DNA from: Gemmatirosa kalamazoonensis
Lineage (GTDB): Bacteria; Gemmatimonadota; Gemmatimonadetes; Gemmatimonadales; Gemmatimonadaceae
Assembly: GCF_000522985.1 (NCBI RefSeq)
Contig: NZ_CP007128.1
Coordinates: forward strand, 1,100,220 to 1,164,219
Direction: 5' to 3'
Length of the DNA: 64,000 nt
The position numbers and the translations under genes are program-made. The notes below the pieces were generated by a model. It had not been told where the DNA came from. It searched no databases and saw only the letters and a list, made by a program, of their open reading frames with translations. This document shows positions 25,420 through 34,078 of this stretch, in pieces (position 1 is the stretch's first letter; every line of letters begins with the position of its first letter).

Positions 25420-26595
25420 CGGTCCGGCCACGTACATGACTCCTGCCACCACCAGCGTCCCGAACCCCACGCCGCACACCCCTGCCCACCCCCACCCCGC
25501 CCACGCCACCGCGCCCGCCACCGAGCCGAGCGCCCCGCCCACGAAGTACGTCACCATGAACACCGTGTTCAGCCGCGAGTGCAGCGGCGCCGGCAGCGCG
25601 TAGATCCGCGACTGGTTCGACACCTGCGCCGCCTGCGTCCCCGCATCGAGCAGCACGACGCCGGCGGCGATCCCCCACAGCGTGTCGCCGGCGAGGAGGA
25701 ACAGCACCCACGCCACCGCGTTCACCGCGATCGCCGCCCCCACCGCGCGCCGTGGCGTGCCGCGGTCGGCGAAGCGCCCGGCGATCGGCGCCGCGAGCGC
25801 GCCGGTGATGCCTAACAGCCCGAACGCGCCCGCGACCGCCGATCCGTAGTGGAGCGGCGGCGTGTCGAGACGGAACGCGAGCGTCGTCCAGAACGCGCTG
25901 AACGCGGCGAAGAACAGCGCGCCGAGCGACGCCGCGTCGCGCAGCACCGGCTGCTCGCGCGCGAGCGTGACGAGCGAGCGGAGGAGCGCGCCGTACGACG
26001 TCGGCGCGTCGGCGTCGCGTGCCGCGGCCGGAGGCGTGCGCGGGAGCCAGCGCGCGAGGGCGAGCGCGAGCGCCAGCATCAGCGCCGCCGCGACGAGGAA
26101 CATCGCGCGCCAGCCGACGAGTCGCCCCACCGCGCCGGAGACGACGCGCGCCGCGAGGATGCCGACGAGGATCCCCGACACGACGCGTCCCACGACGCGG
26201 CCGCGCGCCGCCGGTGGCGCGAGTCCCGCCGCGAGCGGCACGAGGATCTGCGGCACCACCGTCGTCGCACCGATCAGCGCACCGCTCGCCGCGAGCAGCG
26301 GCAGCGTCGGCGCCGCGCTCGCCGCGACGAGTGCGACCGTGACGGCGGCGAGCAGCGCGAGCACGAGCCGCCGGCGCTCCACGAGGTCGCCGAGCGGCAC
26401 GAACAGCAGCAGCCCCACCGCGTAGCCGACCTGGGTCGACGTCGCCACCGCGCTCACGCGCGCGGCCGAAACGCCGAACGTGCGCGCGATGTCGGGCAGC
26501 AGCGGCTGGTTGTAGTACAGGTTCGCGACCGAGAGTCCCGCGGCGAGCGCGAGCAGCCATAGAAACGCGCCCGTGAGGCGCGGCGCGTTAGGCAT
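25402..26595 (-). CDS. MFS transporter
   Basis: 397 residues, 12 predicted membrane helices. The loop 2-3 motif (VPLGDLVERRRLVLALL) and the helix-5 region (GRVVGRVVSGILVGILAARV) are those of drug:proton antiporter-type MFS proteins similar to YnfM/arabinose efflux proteins. Start ATG CCT AAC contains a GCCTAAC word. The C-terminal residues (GPKRRDG) are encoded inside repeat copy 2, so the native C-terminus may have been changed by repeat insertion. Confidence 0.92.
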   Translation of the reverse strand: MPNAPRLTGAFLWLLALAAGLSVANLYYNQPLLPDIARTFGVSAARVSAVATSTQVGYAVGLLLFVPLGDLVERRRLVLALLAAVTVALVAASAAPTLPLLAASGALIGATTVVPQILVPLAAGLAPPAARGRVVGRVVSGILVGILAARVVSGAVGRLVGWRAMFLVAAALMLALALALARWLPRTPPAAARDADAPTSYGALLRSLVTLAREQPVLRDAASLGALFFAAFSAFWTTLAFRLDTPPLHYGSAVAGAFGLLGITGALAAPIAGRFADRGTPRRAVGAAIAVNAVAWVLFLLAGDTLWGIAAGVVLLDAGTQAAQVSNQSRIYALPAPLHSRLNTVFMVTYFVGGALGSVAGAVAWAGWGWAGVCGVGFGTLVVAGVMYVAGPKRRDG

Positions 26596-26698
26596 CCGCG
26601 GATGAGGTCGCGTACGGTCGATGTTGACAGGTTGTCACGGGACTCCGAGTCTGGACGCATCGCGACACGGGTCGCGACCCGCTCCGGAGGGCGGGCCC

Positions 26699-27787
26699 AT
26701 GAGCCATGCCACGCCTGCCGCGGATCGCGGCCTGCCGATGACCGACGGGTACCGCCCGCCACCGGGATGGGAGGCGGCGGCGAGCCTGCAGGAGGAGCTG
26801 TTCCTGCGGCGCGTCGTGGAGGTGCTCGACCGCCGCCTCGAGGAGATGGAGGCGCGCACGCGCGCCGAATCGATCGCGTTGCGCCAGGAGACCGAGCAGC
26901 GCATCGACGCGTGGAAGTCGCGCTGGCGGCGGCGGCTCGGCGGCGGGCTCGCGTTCATCGGCGCGGTGAACCTCGCCGGCGCGTGGAAGGCGTACACGTA
27001 CGTCACGACGCAGGGTGCCGCGCTGCGCGCCGAGGCCGCGCGCGTCCACCTGCTCAGCGACTCGGTGGCCGCGTTCCAGGCGAGCGCGAAGCACGACGTC
27101 GAGGACATCCAGTCGCACCTGCGCGAGGCGGCGGAGCAGGCCGAGGGCGCGCGCCGCGAGCGCCAGGACCAGGAGCGCGCGACGATCGACATGATGAACG
27201 GCCTCTCGTCGGCGTATCGCGACATGGTCTCGTCGTCGCAGGCCGGCGTGCAGAGCGCGCTGAACCGCACCGCCGACCTCACGCGCTCCGTCGACACGCT
27301 GAGTCACCACCTCGGCGACACGCGCGTCGCGTCGGGCCACGTGCTCGACTCCATGCGGACGTTAGGCAACAGCATCGCCGCGAACGTCGACAGCCTGCGC
27401 GGGCAAGTGCAGGGCGTGTGGAACGTGGTGCTGCGGCAGCAGCCCGGCGTGTGGCAGCGCATCGGCCTGAGCGGGCTCGAAGCGAACGTCCGCGTGATCC
27501 ACCGCGGCGGCAAGCGCGTCTCGATGCAGATCCGCGAGCCTAACGTCTCCGCGTCGAGCATCTGGGAGACGACGGAGCTGTCGTACGCCGGCCCCGACTC
27601 GGTGCGCTGGAAGTGCTTCTGGGGAAAACGCCACCGCTACGCGCTCGGCATCCTGTGGGGGATCAAGCAGCACCAGTCGATCGTGTTCTGGAAGCCGAAC
27701 CCGTATCCGGACCTCGTGCAGGTGCAGCTCGCCGTGGCCGACGGCGAGCCGCCGCCGGGCGCGGAGGCGCCGCACTGCCCCCGGTGA
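26699..27787 (+). CDS. Membrane-anchored coiled-coil protein
   Basis: 362 residues from ATG 26699 (a possible start for the same frame at 26621 is less convincing). An N-terminal helix (residues 30-75, LDRRLEEMEARTRAESIALR) precedes one membrane segment (about 83-100, GGGLAFIGAVNLAGAWKAY). A long coiled coil follows (about 105-240), with periodic Ala/Leu and phrases like LREAAEQAEGARRERQDQER. The C-terminal 110 residues form a beta-rich domain ending in CPR. No family is recognised. Confidence 0.8.
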   Translation: MSHATPAADRGLPMTDGYRPPPGWEAAASLQEELFLRRVVEVLDRRLEEMEARTRAESIALRQETEQRIDAWKSRWRRRLGGGLAFIGAVNLAGAWKAYTYVTTQGAALRAEAARVHLLSDSVAAFQASAKHDVEDIQSHLREAAEQAEGARRERQDQERATIDMMNGLSSAYRDMVSSSQAGVQSALNRTADLTRSVDTLSHHLGDTRVASGHVLDSMRTLGNSIAANVDSLRGQVQGVWNVVLRQQPGVWQRIGLSGLEANVRVIHRGGKRVSMQIREPNVSASSIWETTELSYAGPDSVRWKCFWGKRHRYALGILWGIKQHQSIVFWKPNPYPDLVQVQLAVADGEPPPGAEAPHCPR

Positions 27788-27792
27788 GCGCG

Positions 27793-28554
27793 TCACCCGT
27801 CACGCGTCACACGCTGTCGCAGCCAGTCGAAGATCCGCCGCTCCCACGGCTCCGCGTCGCGCACGAGATCTTCCGGGTGCCACTGCACGCCTAACGCGGG
27901 CCACGCCGGGTCGTGCGACTCCACCGCTTCCACCACACCGTCGTCGCACCACGCGGCGGCGGTGAGCGGCGGTGCGACGCGCGCGATCGCCTGGTGGTGG
28001 TAGGAGTTCACGTCGAGCGACGTCGCGTCGAGCACCCGCGCGAGCGCGCTCGCCGGCGCGACGGTGATCGGGTGGACGCGGGCGCGGCGGTCGGCCATGC
28101 GGTCGTGCCGCGCGCCGCACGCCGCGTCGTCGCCGAGGTGCTGCGCGAGCGTGCCGCCCAACGCGACGTTGAGGAGCTGCGCGCCGCGGCAGATCGCGAG
28201 CGTCGGCACGCGGCGTCGCTGCGCGGCGCGGGCGAGCGCCACCTCCCACCGGTCGCGCCGCTCGGCGAACGGCCCCGCGGCCGCGTGCGGCGTCTCGCCG
28301 TAGTGCGCGGGGTCGATGTCCTCGCCGCCGGAGAGCAGCAGCGCGTCCACCGCGTCGAGCGCCGCGTCCGCCTGGGCCGGGTCCGACGGCGGGAGGAGCA
28401 CCGGGAGCATCCCGGCGGCGCGCAGCGCGTCGAGGTACGCCGCGTCGACGACCGCGGCATCGATCGGCGCGGGGCCGCCATCGTTCACGCGGGTCACCGT
28501 CGCGGTGACGCCGACGATGGGCGGGCGCGTGGGGCGGCGAGTGGAGGCGGTCAT
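27793..28554 (-). CDS. Gamma-glutamyl-gamma-aminobutyrate hydrolase-like class I glutamine amidotransferase
   Basis: 253 residues. It shows the family landmarks LLLSGGEDIDPAHYGE, the nucleophile Cys in AICRGAQLLNVALGG (near residue 120) and the catalytic His-x-Glu in GVQWHPED near residue 226. PuuD-type enzymes release GABA or glutamate from gamma-glutamyl compounds. It converges with the coiled-coil gene, five bases between the stops. Confidence 0.93.
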   Translation of the reverse strand: MTASTRRPTRPPIVGVTATVTRVNDGGPAPIDAAVVDAAYLDALRAAGMLPVLLPPSDPAQADAALDAVDALLLSGGEDIDPAHYGETPHAAAGPFAERRDRWEVALARAAQRRRVPTLAICRGAQLLNVALGGTLAQHLGDDAACGARHDRMADRRARVHPITVAPASALARVLDATSLDVNSYHHQAIARVAPPLTAAAWCDDGVVEAVESHDPAWPALGVQWHPEDLVRDAEPWERRIFDWLRQRVTRDG

Positions 28555-28566
28555 GTCGCGGAATCC

Positions 28567-28908
28567 TAACGACGATCGACCGCGGGATCGCGCTGCGGCG
28601 AGCGGCGGCGCGGCGCGCGTTCGGCGCGCGGGCGCGTGGCTCCCCGAGGGGCCACCCTCCTGGAGGCTTGGATCGCGGATCAGCGGATGCGCGAATCCGC
28701 CGATCCGCTTACCAAACGCGAGGAGCCTTCCCTCGGGAGGCGTCGTGAGCCGGCGCCGCGATGCATCCAGTGGGATCCGGTCCGCGTCGGATCGGTACCG
28801 TGGCGTGCAGCGCGTGTAGCACCTTGGGCGAAGGGGGGGGAGCCCCCCTAGGACCTAGGGACCGCGCCCGACCTCGATCGTCCCGCCGTCAGGTGTCCCG
28901 CCGTCGCT
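28567..28908. repeat. Composite dispersed repeat, copy 3 (reverse orientation)
   Basis: The same elements as copies 2 and 5 but inverted. Unit-like sequence lies near 28570. The conserved module (28630-28745) includes GGATCAGCGGATGCGCGAAT and the stem around GGAGGGTGGCCCC on the other strand. GGTACC is at 28794-28799, the core palindrome at 28833-28848, a degenerate GGGACC at 28858-28863, and inverted 15-base units run to 28908. It separates the GATase gene from the AAA ATPase gene and carries no credible gene. Confidence 0.85.
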
Positions 28909-29813
28909 CACAAGTGTTTGAGGAACCGTTCCGGCGCCTCCAGAAACGCCCGCGTCAACGTCACGTGCGGCAGCTCGGCGTAGGGCACCTCGCGCACCGG
29001 CGGGTCGTCGAACGCGTAGATGCGCGCGCCGGGATAGGCGAGCAGGATCGGTGAGTGGGTGGCGATCACGCACTGCGCGCCGTGGCGCACCGCGCGGTCG
29101 ACGATGGCGAGGAGCGCGAGCTGGCGGCGCGGGGAGAGCGGCGCTTCCGGCTCGTCGAGCAGGTACAGGCCGTCGTGCATGCGCGTCGCGAAGAGGTCGA
29201 GGAAGCTCTCCCCGTGCGACCGCGCGTCGACGCGCGGGAGCAGACGCGCCGCGGCCTCGGCGTCGGCGTCCGGCTCGTCGGCGCTCCACGCGTCGCGATC
29301 GCCGGGCGCACGGGCGCGGCGCTCCCGCTCCTCGCGCGCCACGCGCGCCGTCGTCAGCGCCCGGCGCCGCAGGTGGCCGAAGAAGTCCTCGGCCCGGAGG
29401 AAGAAGCCGCGCCGCGTACGCACCGACCAGGCGAGGCGCAGCACGGCGGCGAGCGCGCGCGGGCCGGCGAGCGTCGCGTCGTCGACCGCGTCGGCGGCGC
29501 CCAACGTCGGCAGCTCCGCGGCGACCGCGATCGCCTCGAGCAGCGTCGACTTGCCCGACCCGTTCTCGCCGACGAAGCAGACGACCGGCGCGTCGAGGTC
29601 GAGCGCGTCGAGCGCGCGGACGGCGGGCACGTCGAACGGGTAGACGCCCGACGCGCGCGCGGCGTCCGCGGTCGGCTTCCACGAGAGGCGCAGGAGGTGG
29701 GGCGCGCGCGGCACGCCCGCAAGCTCGCGCCGCGCCGCGCGCCGCGGCAGCCCCCGCGGCACTCGGGCGCCGCCTAACGACCGCCCAACGGCTCCCCGTG
29801 CGGCGGCGTTCAT
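28908..29813 (-). CDS. AAA family ATPase (ABC-type/OLD-like single-domain)
   Basis: 301 residues from ATG 29813; the frame remains open further upstream but only through repeat DNA and the antisense of neighbours. Walker A is GENGSGKST near residue 84, Walker B LYLLDEPEAPLS near 221 and the switch His in CVIATHSPILL near 257. This is the compact AAA_21-like ATPase without a nuclease domain, common as a stand-alone protein. The stop is at the end of repeat copy 3. Its role is unknown; it could be a defence or repair component. Confidence 0.88.
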   Translation of the reverse strand: MNAAARGAVGRSLGGARVPRGLPRRAARRELAGVPRAPHLLRLSWKPTADAARASGVYPFDVPAVRALDALDLDAPVVCFVGENGSGKSTLLEAIAVAAELPTLGAADAVDDATLAGPRALAAVLRLAWSVRTRRGFFLRAEDFFGHLRRRALTTARVAREERERRARAPGDRDAWSADEPDADAEAAARLLPRVDARSHGESFLDLFATRMHDGLYLLDEPEAPLSPRRQLALLAIVDRAVRHGAQCVIATHSPILLAYPGARIYAFDDPPVREVPYAELPHVTLTRAFLEAPERFLKHL

Positions 29814-29840
29814 GCCGCAGTTGGGCCGACCGCGTGCCGC

Positions 29841-29894
29841 CGTTGGGCACCCGTTGGGCACCCGTTGGGCACCCGTAGGGCACCTGTTAGGCCC
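29841..29894. repeat. 11-base tandem repeat of CGTTGGGCACC
   Basis: Four head-to-tail copies (29841, 29852, 29863 and, with TAGGGC, 29874), followed by TGTTAGGCCCC. The repeat lies in the divergent gap between the AAA ATPase and the ribbon-helix-helix-like gene, upstream of the latter's promoter. It repeats the GTTRGGC word that is over-represented across the window. Confidence 0.8.
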
Positions 29895-29899
29895 CCCCG

Positions 29900-29927
29900 T
29901 TGCAAATTGGACGCATTCGAGTACGTT
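29900..29927 (+). promoter_or_regulatory. Candidate promoter for the RHH/histone-tail gene
   Basis: TTGCAA (29900-29905) and TACGTT (29922-29927) with a 16-base spacer lie in an unusually AT-rich stretch, about 48 bases before ATG 29975. It is the best match in the gap. Confidence 0.4.
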
Positions 29928-29974
29928 TTCCGGCACGGAAGCGACGACGCGCCCTACACACAGGAGACCGACCC

Positions 29975-30310
29975 ATGCCCACCGCCGAGCGCTACTCTCG
30001 TTACCGGGAAGACCAGACCACGATCTGGGTGAGCAAGACCGCCGCGGACTTCCTGTCCCGTGAGCGCAACTCCCCCGGCGAGGGCGCCGCGGCCGTGCTC
30101 GACCGCGTGCTGAACGAGTACCGCAAGCTGCGCCGCGCGGGCGGTGGCGGTGCGACCGGTGGTGCCGCGAGCGGCGGCGCCACGAAGGCTGCGTCGAAGG
30201 GTGGCGCCACGAAGGGCGCGGCGAAGTCCGGCGGCGCCGGCACGCGCGGCACGCGTTCGGCCTCGCGCGGCGCGTCGAAGGGCGGCGCGAAGACCGGGCG
30301 CCGGGCCTAA
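29975..30310 (+). CDS. Small DNA-binding-like protein with histone H1-like tail
   Basis: 111 residues with AGGAGA upstream. The N-terminal 50 residues (RYREDQTTIWVSKTAADFLS then GAAAVLDRVLNEYRKLRRA) have a strand followed by two helices, as in ribbon-helix-helix proteins. The remaining 60 residues are a disordered Gly/Ala/Lys/Ser/Arg tail (GGATKAASKGGATKGAAKSG type), like bacterial histone H1 or HU tails. It probably binds and compacts or bridges DNA. The stop TAA lies in GCCTAAC, and a strong hairpin terminator follows. Confidence 0.75.
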   Translation: MPTAERYSRYREDQTTIWVSKTAADFLSRERNSPGEGAAAVLDRVLNEYRKLRRAGGGGATGGAASGGATKAASKGGATKGAAKSGGAGTRGTRSASRGASKGGAKTGRRA

Positions 30311-30328
30311 CGGACCCGCAGCGCATCG

Positions 30329-30382
30329 CGCGACGACGCCCCCCGCGACGGTCACACGGCCGCCGCGGGGGGCGTCGTCGCG
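30329..30382 (+). terminator. GC-rich hairpin terminator
   Basis: An 18-base stem (GCGACGACGCCCCCCGCG and its complement) with a 16-base loop between the RHH-like gene and the nuclease gene. There is no U run, which is usual in such GC-rich genomes. Confidence 0.8.
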
Positions 30383-30408
30383 TTCGCGCGTCCCCGGACG
30401 GAGCGCTC

Positions 30409-31868
30409 ATGTCCGACTTCGATCTGCACGCCGCCGCCGCGCGCGCGCGCTGGCCGAGCGCGGGTTCGCCGTCGCGCCGAGCGACGCCGCCCTGCGCGAG
30501 GTCGCCGCGACGCCGCCGGCGCCTGCCGCGCCGCCTCCTGCGGTCCGCGATCTGCGCGAGCTGCCGTGGTCGTCGATCGACAACGCGGAGTCGAAAGACC
30601 TCGACCAGGTGGAGTGGGCCGAGCGCGCCGACGACGGCGCGGTGCGCGTGCTCGTCGGCATCGCCGACGTCGACGCGCTCGTGCCGCGCGGGTCCGCCGT
30701 CGACGCCGACGCGGCGCACAACGCGACGTCGGTGTACGCCGGCGCCGACGTGTTCCCGATGCTCCCGCTCGCGCTCTCCGCCGACCGCACCTCGCTGCTC
30801 GAGGGCGAGGACCGGCTCGCGATCGTCGTGGAGCTGCGCGTCGCCGCCGACGGCACCGTCGAGCGTGCCGACGTCTATCGCGCGCTCCTGCGCAACCGCG
30901 CGAAGCTCGCCTACGATGACGTCGGCGCGTGGCTGGAGCGCGGCGGCGCGCCGCCCGAGAGTGTGGCGCGCGTCCCCGAGCTCTCCGCGCAGATCCTCCT
31001 GCAGTACGACGCCGCGCGACGGCTGCAGGCGGAGCGCGACCGCGCCGGCGCGCTCGACTTCGAGACGATCGAGGCGCGCCCCGTCACGAAGGGCGGCGCC
31101 GTCGTCGGCCTCGCCGTCGTGCACAAGAACGCCGCGCGCGAGCTGATCGAGGACTTCATGATCGCCGCGAACGTCGCCATCGCGCGCTTCCTCGAAGCGC
31201 ACGGCTCGTCCGGCATTCGCCGCGTCGTGCGCGAGCCGGAGCGGTGGGCGCGCATCGTCGAGATCGCGCGTCGGTACGGCGACGCGCTCCCCGACGCGCC
31301 CGACTCGCGCGCGCTCGCCGCGTTCCTGGCGCGCCGCCGCGCCGCCGATCCGCTGCGCTTCCCCGACCTCTCGCTGTCGATCGTGAAGCTGATGGGTCCC
31401 GGCGAGTACGCGCTCGACCGCCCCGGCCACGACCCCGGCGGCCACTTCGGCCTCGCCGCCGAGGACTACTCGCACGCGACGGCGCCGAACCGCCGCTACG
31501 CGGATCTCGTCACGCAGCGCCTCGTGAAGGCGGTGCTCGCCGGCGCGCCGCAGCCCTACACCGACGACGAGCTCGGGTCACTCGCCGCGCACTGCACCGA
31601 GCGCGAGGACGCCGCCCGCGCCGTCGAGCGCACGGTGCGCAAGACGGCCGCCGCGCTGCTGCTCGCGTCGCGCATCGGCGACACGTTCGACGCGATCGTC
31701 ACCGGCGCCGCGCGCAAGGGCACGTTCGTGCGTCTCCTCGATCCGCCGGCCGAGGGACGCGTCGTGCGCGGCGAGGCCGGGATGGACGTCGGCGAACGCG
31801 TGCGCGTGCGGCTGCTCTCCGTCGATCCCGAGCGCGGGTACGTCGACTTCGAGGGTACCGAGGGATAG
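30409..31868 (+). CDS. RNB-domain ribonuclease (RNase II/R family) with apparent frameshift
   Basis: ATG 30409 starts MSDFDLHAAAARA, but the rest of the enzyme is in another frame, entered at LAERGFAVAP near 30450. Removing one GC from the (GC)6 tract at 30439-30450 joins them into about 485 residues. The catalytic RNB motif SSIDNAESKDLDQVEWA with its Asp cluster, then VLVGIADVDALVP and the RRYADLVTQR signature, define a 3'-5' exoribonuclease; a C-terminal S1-like strand set follows. N-terminal cold-shock domains are absent. Sequencing error, pseudogene or a slippage switch are all possible. Confidence 0.8.
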
Positions 31869-31895
31869 CCCGGTCTATTGTCGCCATTCGAGTTT

Positions 31896-31978
31896 TAACC
31901 GCGGAGGACGCAGAGTGCCGCAGAGGACTGCGCACACAAAGGCAGTGCTCTGCGCCCTCTGCGTCCTCCCGCGGTTCA
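31896..31978. repeat. Palindrome of the AACCGCGGAGGACGCAGAG type
   Basis: The left arm (31896-31925) and right arm (31950-31978) are near-complements with imperfect centre. It separates the convergent nuclease and PPK2 genes and can act as a bidirectional terminator. The same word family occurs at 45666-45744 and partly at 35672-35805. Confidence 0.8.
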
Positions 31979-31995
31979 ATGTCTCTGGTCGCGCG

Positions 31996-32820
31996 TCACG
32001 CCTCACCCGTGAGCGCCTGCCGCCATTTCGCGACGAGCTCCGGCCTGGCCACGGGCGGACGGTAGTCGAGCCGCTCGAGCGTGCGCACGAGGAGGTCCGC
32101 GATGAGCCAGTCCCGCGCGCGCTTGTCGTCCGCCGGCACGACGTACCACGGCGCCCACGTGGTGCTCGTCTGCGCGAGCGCGTCCCGGTACGCGGCGGTG
32201 TACTCGCTCCACAGCGCGCGGTCGTCGAGGTCGCCCTCGCGGAACTTCCAGTTCTTCGACGGGTCGTCCACGCGCTCGAGCAGTCGCTGCCGCTGTTCCT
32301 CGCGCGAGATGTGGAGGCACAGCTTCACCTGCACGACGCCCTCGTCGGCGAGCAGCTGCTCGAACGCGTTGATGTGGGCGTAGCGTCGTCGCCACGTCGA
32401 CTCGGGGACGAGCCCGCGCACGCGCGCGACGAGCACGTCCTCGTAGTGCGAGCGGTTGAAGATCCCGACGATGCCGTGCGGCGGCACCACCGCGTGCACG
32501 CGCCAGAGGAAATCGTGGCGCCGGTCGAGCGGCGTCGGCGCCTCGAAGCGCGCGACCTGCGACCCTTGCGGGTTGAGCGCGGAGAACACGCGCCGGATGA
32601 CGCCGTCCTTGCCGGACGCGTCGCGTCCCTGGAGCACGACCATGAGCGCGCGACGCCCGTCGGCGTAGAGCGATGCCTGCAGCTCGCCGAGCCGGTCGAG
32701 CAGCTCGTGCGTCGCGTCGCGCAGGTCGTCGCGGTCGGGCGCCCAACGCGGCGGCGCGGCGTCACGGTCGTCGAGGTCGGGACGCTCGCCGAGGGGAACG
32801 GGTGCGAGGTGCTTGGTCAT
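31996..32820 (-). CDS. Polyphosphate kinase 2 family protein
   Basis: 274 residues. Walker A GRDASGKDG is at residues 65-73, followed by RRVFSALNPQGSQVARFEAP and the lid-type region NRSHYEDVLVARV. The conserved KNWKFREGDLDDR near residue 192 and WYVVPADDKRARDWLIA complete the PPK2 pattern. These enzymes transfer phosphate between polyphosphate and nucleoside mono- or diphosphates, so the protein supports energy and nucleotide balance. Its subclass cannot be told from sequence alone. Confidence 0.93.
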   Translation of the reverse strand: MTKHLAPVPLGERPDLDDRDAAPPRWAPDRDDLRDATHELLDRLGELQASLYADGRRALMVVLQGRDASGKDGVIRRVFSALNPQGSQVARFEAPTPLDRRHDFLWRVHAVVPPHGIVGIFNRSHYEDVLVARVRGLVPESTWRRRYAHINAFEQLLADEGVVQVKLCLHISREEQRQRLLERVDDPSKNWKFREGDLDDRALWSEYTAAYRDALAQTSTTWAPWYVVPADDKRARDWLIADLLVRTLERLDYRPPVARPELVAKWRQALTGEA

Positions 32821-32858
32821 CGCGAAGGCCGTGACGGTGAGACGTGGCGCGTTCGAAT

Positions 32859-32928
32859 GGTACCGCGGCGCCGAGTGGACGGATCTATTATGGGCGTGGG
32901 GGGGGGAGCCCCCCGGGACCTAGGTACC
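32859..32928. repeat. GGTACC-bounded palindromic mini-element, solo copy 4 (reverse)
   Basis: Seventy bases between GGTACC at 32859-32864 and at 32923-32928, with G9-AG-C6 at its centre (32898-32914). The 15-base arrays and the long conserved module found beside other copies are absent here, which suggests that the roughly 70-bp core is the minimal unit. Confidence 0.85.
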
Positions 32929-32969
32929 ACGCGTCACACGTCACGCGCCACGCGTCACCGTGCTCCGGC

Positions 32970-33425
32970 ATGCCGCACTTCACCTACGTGCTCGCCCTGC
33001 TGTTCACCGAGGACCGCCGCCGCGTGGTGCTCATGCACAAGACACGCCCGGCGTGGCAGGCCGGCCGCGTGAATGCACTCGGCGGCAAGCTGCTGCCCGG
33101 CGAGAGCGCGCTCGACGCGGCGCGGCGCGAGGTGCGCGAGGAGGCCGGGGTCGACGTCGCGACGTGGGAGGAGTTCCTCGTCTGGGACGACCCCGTCTAC
33201 CGCATGCACGCCGTGCGCGCGTTCGACGCGGCCGCCCATGGCGCGCGCACCGCCGAGGACCAGGCGGTGTTCCTCGCCGACGCCGCGGCGCTGCCGCCCA
33301 ACGTGATCGACAACCTGCGCTGGCTCGTCCCGCTCGCGCTCGACCGCGACGTCGCCGCGCCGGTCGCCGTCCGCAGCGCGGCGCCCGAGGGCTCGGGGCT
33401 CACCGAGCCGCCGCCTAACGGTTGA
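32970..33425 (+). CDS. Nudix hydrolase (8-oxo-dGTP diphosphatase type)
   Basis: 151 residues. The Nudix box GGKLLPGESALDAARREVRE with EEAG completing it covers residues 38-60. The N-terminus (FTYVLALLFTEDRRRVVLMH) and the preceding W-x-x-GR-x-N-ALGGK pattern resemble MTH1-like pyrophosphatases that clean oxidised nucleotides. It overlaps the start of the next gene by four bases (TTGA), implying coupling. Confidence 0.92.
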   Translation: MPHFTYVLALLFTEDRRRVVLMHKTRPAWQAGRVNALGGKLLPGESALDAARREVREEAGVDVATWEEFLVWDDPVYRMHAVRAFDAAAHGARTAEDQAVFLADAAALPPNVIDNLRWLVPLALDRDVAAPVAVRSAAPEGSGLTEPPPNG

Positions 33426-34078
33426 GCGTCGCGGCCGTCTTCTTCGACGTCGGCGAGACGCTCGTCGACGAGTCGCGTCTCTGGCGGCTGTGGGCCGACT
33501 GGCTCGGCGTGCCGCGTGACGCGTTCCTCGACGCGCTCTACGCGGTGATCGCGCGCGGCGAGCACCACCGCCGCGTGTTCGACGTCGTGCGCCCCGATCT
33601 CGCGCCGTTCGACGTCGACGCGGCCCGCCGCGTGCGCGCCGCCGCGGGGTGGCCCGAGGACCGGTTCACCGCCGACGACGTCTACCCCGACGCGGTCCCC
33701 AGCCTGCGCGCGCTCGCCGAGCGCGGGTACGTCGTCGGCATCGCGGGCAACCAGCCGGCGTGGACCGAGGCGATGCTGCGCGGGCTCGACGCGCGCATCG
33801 ACGTCGTCGCGTCCAGCGAGCGGTGGGGCGTCGAGAAGCCGTCGCCCGCGTTCTTCGCGCATCTCGCCGGCTCGGTCGCCCTCCCGCCGTCGGCGATCGT
33901 CTACGTCGGCGACCGTCTCGACAACGACGTGCTCCCCGCGCTCGACGCCGGCATGGCGGGCATCCTGCTGCGCCGCGGGCCGTGGGGCACCGCGCACGCG
34001 CTCCACCCCGACGCCGCGCGCGCCACCGCAATCATCGACGGGCTCGCCGAGCTGCCTAACCTCGTTGGGCGCCTCTAG
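33422..34078 (+). CDS. HAD family hydrolase
   Basis: 218 residues from a TTG start overlapping the Nudix stop. Motif I FFDVGETLVD has nucleophile Asp9; as in some HAD proteins, the second acidic residue is Glu rather than Asp (DVGET). Motif III Lys is in VEKPSPAFF and motif IV in YVGDRLDNDV. An alpha-helical cap sits at residues about 18-85. It is probably a small-molecule phosphatase or haloacid dehalogenase-like enzyme. Confidence 0.92.
   Translation: MSVAAVFFDVGETLVDESRLWRLWADWLGVPRDAFLDALYAVIARGEHHRRVFDVVRPDLAPFDVDAARRVRAAAGWPEDRFTADDVYPDAVPSLRALAERGYVVGIAGNQPAWTEAMLRGLDARIDVVASSERWGVEKPSPAFFAHLAGSVALPPSAIVYVGDRLDNDVLPALDAGMAGILLRRGPWGTAHALHPDAARATAIIDGLAELPNLVGRL

Noticed and set aside
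28908-31475. An 855-codon minus-strand frame extending the AAA ATPase upstream
   Set aside because: Only the 301-codon part has ATPase motifs; the extension runs antisense to the RHH-like and RNB genes and through a tandem repeat.
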